The notes beneath the pieces were generated by a model, which was given only the letters and a program-made list of their open reading frames with translations, did not search any database and was not told the DNA's origin. A stretch of 22,534 nucleotides of DNA, from NCBI GenBank assembly GCA_027024305.1, contig JALVSO010000073.1, forward strand, positions 1-22,534. The letters are read 5' to 3'. Within the stretch, counting starts at the first letter, position 1; each line of letters starts with the position of its first letter. A program made the position numbers and the translations under genes. Shown here piece by piece: positions 14,813 to 22,248 of the stretch. This DNA is from Candidatus Parcubacteria bacterium (GTDB taxonomy: Bacteria; Patescibacteriota; Minisyncoccia; Phycocordibacterales; GCA-2747955).

Positions 14813-15658
14813 ATGAAAAAAATAAAAATTGGGATCTATGGAATGACCGGCTCCTTTACCGACCAGGCCGGACGAGAAATTCTAAAAAAGAAAAAAATCA
14901 ATTTAAAAAATATTGATTTTGTTTATCTGCCCGATGCCAAAGATTTAATGAATTTTGTTAAAAAAGGTCATTTGGCCGTTTTACCCATTGAAAATTCCAC
15001 CGGTGGCACGGTAACCCAATTTCTGGATCTCTTCCCGGACTATGATTTTGAAATTCTCAATGAATATTTTATGGAGATAAATCAAACCCTTCTGGCCAAA
15101 ACAGATACGAAAATGAAAGATATTAAAAAAGTTTATTCCCACCCCCAATCTCTCCTGCAATGTTCCGATTTCTTAAATGAAAATAATTTTACACCCCTGG
15201 CCGACAGTGATAACTCAACGGCCGCCAAGCATATTTTGGAAATGGGAAACGATGTAGCCGCCCTGGGAGGAGAAATTCTGGCTGATATCTACGGCTTGAA
15301 AATTTTAAAAAGAAAAGTTCAGAATTCTAAAAATAATGTTACTCGCTTTTTACTCATTCAAAGGAAAGGCCTTAAAAATCCTCTGGAAAATAAATTAAGA
15401 GAAAAAAAGAGAAATAAAATATCCCTGATTTTTGAAACCAAGGATCTGCCGGGGGTTCTCTATAAATGTTTGGGAGCTTTTGCCACTAATAATATCAATA
15501 TGAGCAAAATAGAATCCAGACCCCATAGAGGAAAAGAAAATTTTAACTATTTCTTTATGGTTGATTTGGAAGGAAATTTAGAAAATCAAAATATCAAAAA
15601 TGCCCTGGCTGAACTGGACTTCTTTACGGAAAAAGTGAAGATTTTGGGGAACTATTAG
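14813..15658 (+). CDS. pheA: Prephenate dehydratase with ACT domain
   Basis: 281 aa, the usual length of a monofunctional enzyme. The PDT domain shows GSFTDQAG near the N-terminus, VLPIENSTGGTV, VYSHPQSLLQCSDFL, DNSTAAKHI, AALGGEILADIYGLKIL and the catalytic TRF motif in NNVTRFLLI. The C-terminal ACT domain (KISLIFETKDLPGVLYKCLGAF, KIESRPHRG with the ESRP motif) normally gives feedback control by phenylalanine. It converts prephenate to phenylpyruvate, which the upstream aminotransferase could turn into phenylalanine. No Trp codon. No ribosome binding site is visible in the AT-only gap. No other aromatic-pathway gene is in the window. Confidence 0.95.
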   Translation: MKKIKIGIYGMTGSFTDQAGREILKKKKINLKNIDFVYLPDAKDLMNFVKKGHLAVLPIENSTGGTVTQFLDLFPDYDFEILNEYFMEINQTLLAKTDTKMKDIKKVYSHPQSLLQCSDFLNENNFTPLADSDNSTAAKHILEMGNDVAALGGEILADIYGLKILKRKVQNSKNNVTRFLLIQRKGLKNPLENKLREKKRNKISLIFETKDLPGVLYKCLGAFATNNINMSKIESRPHRGKENFNYFFMVDLEGNLENQNIKNALAELDFFTEKVKILGNY

Positions 15659-15676
15659 AAAACACCAAACAAAAAA

Positions 15677-15708
15677 TCACACATCTGTCCGTACGGACAG
15701 ATGTGTGA
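15677..15708. repeat. Perfect 32-bp palindrome with CCGTACGG core
   Basis: Each 16-bp half is the exact reverse complement of the other. It lies 18 nt past the pheA stop; no U-tract follows, so it is a poor terminator. It shares total length, outer CACAC and inner TCCGTACGG with the near-palindrome at 17901-17932, on the far side of dapA and the unknown gene. Confidence 0.9.
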
Positions 15709-15790
15709 ATAACCTATGGATGTGCGAAAACCTATCAAACCTATCCAATCATAATGAAAATCCGGCCACATTTTTTTTAAAAAATTACTT

Positions 15791-15824
15791 GTTACACTTG
15801 TGAACAGGTGTTCACAAGTGTAAC
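15791..15824. repeat. 34-bp palindrome, 16-bp arms
   Basis: GTTACACTTGTGAACA and TGTTCACAAGTGTAAC are separated by GG. It lies between the pheA and dapA ends. It has no U-tract; it could be a protein-binding site or a transcript-end structure. Confidence 0.85.
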
Positions 15825-15825
15825 A

Positions 15826-15856
15826 TAAGAAAAAGGTCGCCTAGAAAGGCGACCTT
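15826..15856 (-). terminator. Terminator of dapA
   Basis: AAGGTCGCC/GGCGACCTT, 9 bp with a 6-nt loop, followed on the minus strand by TTTCTTA. The stem begins at the first in-frame non-TGA stop (TAA 15855-15857) and 26 nt past the original TGA end of dapA. Confidence 0.85.
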
Positions 15857-16748
15857 AATTTAATGAATAGCTGGCCCAAAATCAGAAACCGAAATATCTT
15901 CTCAGTTTCTCCAGACTCCCTGACTCCAAGGGAGCCAAAGGTGACCTGACCGTTGGACTCTCTATCAAGCTCAACCCAGCCAAAACCGTTTTGACCGGCA
16001 CCGGATTGGTCTCAACAAACATCAGCTCCATGACCGTCTGAAGTCTTTTTTGGTAATGACGAGCCGACTCCAGGTCATTGACCAACATAAACTCAACCAG
16101 AGCCCTCATATCGCCGGGATAGACATTGGAAGTTACCGAAACAACTCCATGTCCGCCAAGAGCCATCATAGGCAGAGTCAGAGCATCGTCCCCGGAAAAA
16201 ACCGAAAAGTTCTTCGGAGCCTCTCTCAGGACTTCCTGCAACTGACCAAAATCTCCACTGGCCCACTTCATACCGGAGATTACACCGACCTTGGCCATTT
16301 TGATGATTAGCTCAGCATCAAGACCTCGAGCTGTTCTGCCCGGTATATCATAAAGATAAATCGGCAGACCAATTTTGGCTATCTGCTCATAATAATCCCA
16401 AATGCCATTATCACTGGGCTTATTATAATAGGGAGAAACCACCAAGAGACTATCAGCCCCTCGCTCTTTAGCTCCACGGGAAAGCTCCAGGGCCTCGGAC
16501 GTACTGTTGGATCCTGTTCCGGCCATCAAATGAACACTTGGAGCCAGTTCTCTGGCTTCAGCAATAATATCCAAATGCTCTTTTATAGTTATGGTTGGAC
16601 CCTCACCGGTGGTGGCGACAGGAACCAGAATTTTTACTCCGGCCTGAAGTTGCTCTCCAATTACTTTCCCGAATGACTCCCAATCAATGCTTCCATTGGG
16701 ATACATGGGAGTAACCAGAGCCGTAGCCAATCCTTCTAACCTCTTCAT
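15855..16748 (-). CDS. dapA: 4-hydroxy-tetrahydrodipicolinate synthase (DapA), acquired; ends at TGA 15882 if standard code
   Basis: The family-length part is 288 aa (to 15885). DapA condenses pyruvate and aspartate semialdehyde in the lysine/diaminopimelate pathway. Seen: LATALVTP, VATTGEGPTIT, LMAGTGSNST, LLVVSPYYNKP, catalytic Tyr in YLYDIPGRT, Schiff-base Lys in GMKWASGD, and GDDALTLPMMALGGHGVVSV. The family-length end is a TGA (15882-15884). With UGA=Trp the frame continues for WFWASYSLN to TAA 15855-15857, giving 297 aa. Its three Trp in the family-length part are TGG. It has a good Shine-Dalgarno (GAGGTG) and a long structured leader, unlike native genes. It is alone, with no other dap gene nearby; N-acetylneuraminate lyase or another DapA-superfamily aldolase is an alternative function. 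Confidence 0.92.
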
Positions 16749-16771
16749 TTTACACCTCTTTTTTTAAAGAA

Positions 16772-16874
16772 CAAAAAATAAAGGCTCCCGGAGGAGCATC
16801 TTTTTGATTCATTAAATAACAACCAAAAAAGTGCTCCTAGGAGGAAGCTGACTTCTTTGATTTTTTGTTATTTA
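16772..16874 (-). promoter_or_regulatory. Structured dapA leader with two terminator-like hairpins (candidate attenuator)
   Basis: Reading toward dapA: TAAATAACAA (16865-16874) pairs with TTGTTATTTA (16813-16822), enclosing a GCTTCCT/AGGAGC hairpin followed by six T. A second hairpin, GCTCC/GGAGC (16784-16797), is followed by TTTATTTTTT about 25 nt before ATG. A 20-codon frame starting at an ATG in the leader (16812) ends in TAA just before the dapA ATG. A TTGAAA...TATTAT promoter may lie near 16885-16920. The layout fits attenuation; no known riboswitch class was recognised. Confidence 0.5.
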
Positions 16875-16977
16875 AACAAACCATAGAATAATAATAACTA
16901 TCTAAAATACTTTTTCAAGAGCATAGCTTGATAAACTGTTGATAAGTTTAAGCGCTAAATGCTGATTTTTAAAAAAA

Positions 16978-17006
16978 TTGACACGGTCAGGCAAATATGT
17001 TAAAAT
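16978..17006 (+). promoter_or_regulatory. Consensus promoter TTGACA-17-TAAAAT with CACGGTCA direct repeats
   Basis: -35 TTGACA 16978-16983, 17-nt spacer, -10 TAAAAT 17001-17006. CACGGTCA occurs at 16982-16989 (overlapping the -35) and at 17011-17018 (near the transcript start), placed as a repressor would bind. A leader of about 60 nt follows, with AGGAG at 17063-17067. Confidence 0.75.
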
Positions 17007-17073
17007 TTTGCACGGTCATGATGGGTGAATTTCTAACCTATCATATTCTTTATATTCAGTATAGGAGAACTTT

Positions 17074-17844
17074 ATGTTCAGCCAAGATGAAAAAAACCTT
17101 TGGGAGTATGCAATTCATACATTCAATCTCCTCCCGGTGGAGCTTGAAAGGGCTAGCGAAACGTTGGGGAGAAACAATCTTAGCGGCTTGTTGGAAAATA
17201 TATCTAACGGACTACTTGAAAAAAGAGATTTTCTCATCCCTAAAGCACTGAGAAAAGACTCAATAATAGCCGAGGAGATGCAAGCGCTAATTCGGTACAA
17301 CATGTTACATCAGCACAACCTACATAGGCTCTATCTGCTTTGCAATCGCCTTCTTAATGAAGCAACGGAAAGCAAGCCTGTTTTGCCGCCATTTCGTGGC
17401 CCCGAGCACTTCAAAGTGGGTGATGAAGTAATGATTTACAACGGCATTATTACTCCGAAGAGCCCGCTTGAACACAAATGGATTTCAGCCATGGTGTTGT
17501 TTCCATGGGACAACGCTCCGCCTTATTGCTATACCAATTACCCATGGGCTAAGGATGCAAACGATTGCGGTCACGGAATGAATGCTGGCGGGGATTATTT
17601 AATTTTCAAGCGCGAAGACTTTTACGGGATTCGTAAAAAACTGCAAAATGGGGATGACCCTTTGTTTACCAAGTTAATTCCCGAAGATATTGCAAATGAA
17701 ATTCGCCATGGCTCAGTTGAACCAACGAGCGATGAAGAGCTAAAGCAAAAACGACCTTCTTTTATCAAGCAGATGAAAGAGAACGTTAATACCTTTAAGC
17801 AAACCATCCCCGTAATAGCAAAGCGCTATGGAGTTACAATCTAG
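17074..17844 (+). CDS. Unknown protein, probably acquired
   Basis: 256 aa, ATG 6 nt after Shine-Dalgarno AGGAG, ending in TAG. The N-terminal ~110 residues look alpha-helical (LWEYAIHTFNLLPVELERASETLG, QALIRYNMLHQHNLHRLYLLCNRLL). The middle is richer in aromatics and Pro (FKVGDEVMIYNGIITPKSPLEHKW, VLFPWDNAPPYCYTNYPWAKDANDCGHGMNAGG). The C-terminus is basic and helical. It has four Cys and no signal or membrane helix. All four Trp are TGG. It has its own consensus promoter and terminators. I do not recognise a family. With dapA it lies between two related palindromes, in keeping with an inserted segment. Confidence 0.75.
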   Translation: MFSQDEKNLWEYAIHTFNLLPVELERASETLGRNNLSGLLENISNGLLEKRDFLIPKALRKDSIIAEEMQALIRYNMLHQHNLHRLYLLCNRLLNEATESKPVLPPFRGPEHFKVGDEVMIYNGIITPKSPLEHKWISAMVLFPWDNAPPYCYTNYPWAKDANDCGHGMNAGGDYLIFKREDFYGIRKKLQNGDDPLFTKLIPEDIANEIRHGSVEPTSDEELKQKRPSFIKQMKENVNTFKQTIPVIAKRYGVTI

Positions 17845-17900
17845 GCTCAGCTTCACCACCACCCGATTGCTTTAGCAGGGGGGTAGTTTTTATTTATTTA

Positions 17901-17932
17901 CCACACTTAACTCCGTACGGGATTAAGTGTGG
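17901..17932. repeat. 32-bp near-palindrome with CCGTACGG core
   Basis: Halves are complementary except for two adjacent positions. Same length, core and outer CACAC/GTGTG as the palindrome at 15677-15708. It lies 57 nt past the unknown gene and 118 nt from the topA stop. Confidence 0.85.
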
Positions 17933-17960
17933 AAAATTGGAAATTTAGTTTGGAAAAAGA

Positions 17961-17985
17961 GGAACGGCGCCGCAGGCGCCGTTCC
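17961..17985. terminator. GC-rich terminator between the unknown gene and topA
   Basis: GGAACGGCGCC-GCA-GGCGCCGTTCC, 11 bp with a 3-nt loop, followed on the plus strand by AAACTTTTTTT and on the minus strand by TCTTTTT, so it can serve both convergent genes. A further small plus-strand hairpin, CGAC-TTC-GTCG with nine T, lies at 18026-18045. Confidence 0.8.
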
Positions 17986-18049
17986 AAACTTTTTTTAATT
18001 TTATTTATACATTTTTCACCAAGTCCGACTTCGTCGTTTTTTTTTACTT

Positions 18050-20401
18050 TTAGCCTTTTTTCTTTAAAACCACTCCGTATTTTTTCTGTTCCTCCGGTGA
18101 AAGACGGTCCGGGCGGTTCATGGGGCAGGTTTTATCGGAACATCTTTCGGGGATGGTTTTGGTTCCTTCCATCATTAACTTACCGCAAATGGGACAAAGA
18201 TTTCCCGTGGGCTTGGCCTTAATGATATTTTTACAATCGGGGTATTCGGAACAGGAATAGAATTCACCAAAGCGTCCCATTCTTTTTGTCATCTCCCCCT
18301 TACCACAGAGATTACATTTCACTCCGGTGGAGTTTTCTTTTTTAGTCTGCTCATCCTCTTCTATATATTTACATTTCGGATATTCGGAGCAGGAGATAAA
18401 TTTTCCATACTTCCCTTCTCGCAGAACCAAAACTCCGGGCTTAATTTCTTTGGGTTTAAATTCGACAATTTCCTTGCCTTTCTCATCGGCTTTCTTCTTT
18501 CGCTCTTCTCATTTTTCCCTTCTTTCTTTTTCCTTGGCCATTTTTTCTTCATAGGCTTCACTGCCCACTCCACACTTCGGACAGGGCTTGCCAATTTCTT
18601 TGGGCCCCTCCAAGGCTTTACCTTCTTCGGTCCGAGCTCCGGTGCAGTTTGGAAAATCGGAACAGGACATAAAACGACCACCCCGGGAAAGTTTTCAAAC
18701 CATCTCTTTGCCGCACTCCGGACAAGGAAAATCTCCCTCCACCTTACCGATATTGGTAATTTTCTCCACATCTTTTTTGGACTTCACTTCCTCCATAAAT
18801 TTATTATAAAAATCGGAAAGCATTTTGACATAGTCCTCTTTGCCCTCGGCCAGAAGATCCAGCTCGTCCTCCATATGGGCCGTAAATTGATCGGAAATAT
18901 ATTTTTGAAAATGTTTTTCCAAGAAAGTGGAAACAGTCATACCGATATCGGTGGGAATAAGAGTTCGCCCCTCATTTATAACATAGCCCCGATCCTTCAA
19001 AGTTTTAATGGTGGCGGCATAGGTGGAAGGTCGCCCGATACCCCGAACCTCCATTTCCTTGACCAGCCCGGCCTCGGAATAGCGGTTGGGCGGAGTGGTG
19101 AATTTCTCTTCCACATTTAATTTCAAAAGATTTAAAATCTCTCCCTTTTTAATTTCCGGCAAAAGCTGATCTTCGCCCCGAGCCTCGGGAAAAACTTTCA
19201 ATCAACCGTCAAAGATTATCCGAGAACCGCTCAAAGAAAAATCTTTTATCTCATCGGAATTGGAGGCCACTATTTTAGTCCTTAAAGATTTAGCCGAGGC
19301 CATTTGAGAAGCCAGGGTTCTTTTTCAGATCAGGGAATAGAGCCTTCGCTCATCGTCGCTGTTCCCCAAAAGGGTCTTGGAAACATCCGTGGGGCGGATG
19401 GCCTCGTGGGCTTCCTGGGCATTCTTGGACCGTGATTTATAGACCCGAGTTTCCAAATAATTATCTCCGAAAGAATCTTTAATGAAAAATGTAATTTCAT
19501 TTAAAGCCTTTTTTGAAAGGGTGGGAGCATCGGTTCTCATATAGGTAATATATCCTTTTTCGTAGAGTTTCTGAGCGGCTCGCATGGTTCGAGAAGGCGA
19601 AAAACCCAAAAAAGAGTTTGCCGCCTGTTGCAGAGTGGAAGTGGTAAAGGGAGCATTGGGCTTTTTAGCTACCTCGGTTTCCTTGATTTCCTTAACGGTA
19701 AATTCTTTTTTTTCTTTGCAAACCTCCTCCACTTTCTCCTTTTCTTTCCGGTCAAAAATATCTCCGGGATATTTCAAACTAATCAGATGTCCCATTTTAT
19801 CCTTGGTTTCGGCGGAAATTTTTCAATATTTTTCCGGTTTAAAGGCTTGGATTTCTCTCTCCCTTTCCACTAAAATTCGTAGAGCCGGTGACTGAACCCT
19901 TCCGGCCGAAAGTCCGTATCACAGCTTAGTTCAAAGAAGTCCGGAAAGTCCATAGCCGAAAAGGCGGTCCAGGGCCCGGCGAGCCTCCTGGGCCTGTTTT
20001 AAATTCATATCAATATCTCGCTTGTGCTTCAGAGCTTCCAAAATGGCATCCTTGGTAATCTCATTAAAAGTAATTCTACTGTATTGTCCCGGCTTCAAAC
20101 CCAAAACCTCCCGCACATGTCAGGCGATGGCCTCCCCCTCCCGATCGTGATCGGCAGCCAGAATAACCTCATCGGCTTTTTTGGCAGCCGAACGCAGATC
20201 GGCAATAACTTTTTTCTTCTCCGGTAAATTTTGATAATTCAAAACAAAACCGGCCCCAATATCTATGGCATTGGCTTTTTTGGAGGCCGATTTGGGAATA
20301 TCCCGAATGTGCCCCACCGACGACAGGACTTTATAATCTCCTCCCAGATATTTCTCAATGGTCTTGGCCTTGGCCGGAGACTCTACAATAACTAATTTCA
20401 T
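18050..20401 (-). CDS. topA: DNA topoisomerase I (TopA), UGA=Trp
   Basis: 783 aa in a single frame when UGA is Trp; eight UGA and no TGG. TOPRIM domain at the N-terminus (MKLVIVESPAKAKTIEKYLG, ILAADHDREGEAIAW-HV with the acidic DXD-type triad HDRE), then LSAGRVQSPALR, active-site Tyr287 in GYITYMRTDAPTL, RGIGRPSTYAATI, and from about residue 561 a C-terminal part with four zinc-ribbon CxxC pairs (CPECG, CPKCG, CNLCG, CPICG) and partner Cys such as CSEYPKC. It relaxes negative supercoils by single-strand passage. UGA sits at family positions in AIA-W-HV, EKY-W-KI and LI-W-KR. The usual YMRTDS is YMRTDA. The start 20401 has TATTAT 7 nt upstream. A standard-code call would break it into many pieces. 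Confidence 0.97.
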
Positions 20402-20408
20402 TTTATAT

Positions 20409-20414
20409 ATAATA
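20409..20414 (-). promoter_or_regulatory. -10 box TATTAT 7 nt before topA ATG
   Basis: TATTAT 7 nt from the start codon; leaderless arrangement. Confidence 0.5.
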
Positions 20415-20525
20415 GAGTAAAAATATTTTTTTGCAAATCTCAAAAACAGTGTTTATTTTTAAATACTTTTTAAATTTTAAAAAAAATTACATGCCTATTC
20501 ATAATGATTACAGAAAAAACATCTA

Positions 20526-21614
20526 TTATTTTCTGAAAATAATAAATTCACTCTCCTTCCCCTTTTCGCTTTTTACTCTTATCATTAAATTATTTTTATC
20601 CGCCAAATCTTTGACAATGAACAGACCGAGACCGCTTCCACTTTCCTCTTCAATTTTTCTAGCCTCATCTTCTTTAAAAAACCTGTCAAAAATTTTATCT
20701 AAATTTTCTTTTTTGATTCCACGGCCGAAATCTTTAATTGATATTTTTTTCTCATTAAATTCAATTTCAATTTTTCCATTTTGTTTTGAAAATTTGATGG
20801 CATTGTGTAGAAGATTGAAAATGATTTTCCGGATATCTTCTTTGTTTAAAATTCATTCAATATTTTCATCACCTTTTAAATCAATTTCAATATTTTTCTT
20901 TTTTCAAAAAGATTCTAACTTTTCAATAATATTTTCAATCTCATTTTTTAAATTCAGATTTTCTTTTTGAAAATTATTTTTTAATTTTTCAGAAAGTAAT
21001 AAATCGTCTGTAATTTTTATTAAACGAGAAACTTCATTTTTTAATTCTCTAAAAACCTCTTGGACCTCTCCAGTTCTTCATTCTTTTTGTTTTTCTGAAA
21101 CTTCCAAAGACATTTTTATTGCCGACAGAGGATTTTTTAATTCATGAGAAATATCAGATAAAAGTTGTTTTTGTTTTTTATCATTTTCTTCAATCTTTCT
21201 TAAACTAATTCCAGCAAAATAATAAGCCAAAATTGCCCCTAAAATAATTAGCAAAAATTCAATTTCAAAAAATCATTTTTTCAAAATATCAACAAAAAGT
21301 TTGTGATATTTTAAAAATTCTTCTCTATTGTCTAAACTTATAACCTTTGGCTGAACTGAAATTATAGCCATTCCAGAATTGCTATCAATAAAAACCTGAC
21401 TTTGTTTTTGGATATATAAATTTATATTATTTTGATATTTCTGTGATTCATTATTTAAAACTCAAATTAAAGAAGCAACAAAAATATTTAAAATCAAAAA
21501 AATCACCAATAAGTAGTAAAAACTTATTTTAATTCTGGCTTTTTTGAAATCATTGAACTTAGTCCAATCTGTAGCCAAAGCCGCGTATTGTTTTAATGGG
21601 GTCATCTTCATCAT
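20526..21614 (-). CDS. Sensor histidine kinase, UGA=Trp
   Basis: 362 aa if it starts at ATG 21614. Two transmembrane helices (about 33-51 and 117-135) bracket a ~65-residue extracytoplasmic region without a known sensor fold. Cytoplasmic part: H-box LLSDISHELKNPLSAIKMSLE with phospho-acceptor His157, N-box KIIFNLLHNAIKFS, G1 IKDFGRGIKKENLDKIFDRF, G2 GSGLGLFIVKDL. Five Trp are UGA (SLIW, KKW-FFE, KEW-RTG, SFW-KKK, IEW-ILN). The gene overlaps the 3' end of the response regulator by 56 nt with this start. No later ATG suits the first helix, so a TTG start or the long overlap are both possible. Confidence 0.88.
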
Positions 21615-22233
21615 AAAATAATTTTTTACGCAAGTTTTTTATATAAACATCAATAGAATTACTTCAAGGAGTGTCTGCAAAATCATTAATTTCATTAAAA
21701 ATTTCATTTCTTGAAAGCGCCTTTCCTTTGTATTTTAATAAAGTTTCTAAAACTGAAAATTCTTTTGGAGAAACGGGAACTTCTCTCCCATTTTTTAAAA
21801 TTACTCTTTTACTCAAATCAATTTTTACAGATTTTGTAATATCTTTTATCTCATTTTCAAAGGTTTTTTTGGATCGCCTTGTTAAAGCTTTAATTCTTGC
21901 TAATAATTCTTCAAATTCAAATGGCTTTGTTAAATAATCATCGGCTCCAATTTCTAAACCACGAACTTTATCCTCTAAATCTGATTTTGCCGTAAGCATT
22001 AAAATCGGAATATCTATATTTTCCGCTCTTGCCGACCGGCAAATTTCTTCCCCGCTTTTTCCGGGGAGCATCAAATCTAAAATAACCAAATCAATCTCTT
22101 TATGGTGGTTTTTTAAAAATCTTTCCCCGTCATCACCGCGAATAAAATGTTCGGTCAAAATTTTTTCCTGCTTTAAGCCGCGAATTATTGACTTGGCCAA
22201 AAGGGCATTATCTTCTATCAGGAGAATTTTCAT
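21559..22233 (-). CDS. OmpR/PhoB-family response regulator, UGA=Trp
   Basis: 224 aa. Receiver domain 1-120: acidic pocket IEDN (E7, D8), phospho-acceptor Asp53 in LVILDLMLPG, LTAKSD, and TKPF Lys. A winged-helix DNA-binding domain follows (VSPKEFSVLETLLKYKGKALSRNEIFNEIN, SNSIDVYIKNLRKKL, IKTIRGFGYRLD). One Trp is UGA (ADTPW-SNSID), so a standard-code call would lose the last 35 residues including the recognition wing. It is paired with the overlapping histidine kinase. The start 22233 has TATAAT 7 nt upstream. The stimulus is unknown. Confidence 0.95.
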
Positions 22234-22240
22234 AAAAATA

Positions 22241-22246
22241 ATTATA
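22241..22246 (-). promoter_or_regulatory. -10 box TATAAT 7 nt before response regulator ATG
   Basis: A perfect TATAAT just after the stop of the upstream gene and 7 nt before ATG. No -35 consensus. Confidence 0.65.
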
Positions 22247-22248
22247 CC

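Noticed and set aside
16749..16880. Lysine riboswitch or T-box upstream of dapA
   Set aside because: I could not find the conserved core sequences of either class; only simple hairpins with T-runs are visible.
504..22233. Reading the interrupted genes as pseudogenes or frameshifted assembly errors
   Set aside because: Every interruption is TGA, frames are unchanged on both sides, conserved residues continue across each site, and the site is often an invariant Trp.
504..22233. UGA = glycine (code 25), as in Gracilibacteria/Absconditabacteria
   Set aside because: Gly would replace Trp in near-invariant motifs (TopA AIAWHV, M3 YSYLW, HhH DPSTWPEQ). None of the UGA sites examined is a conserved Gly position.
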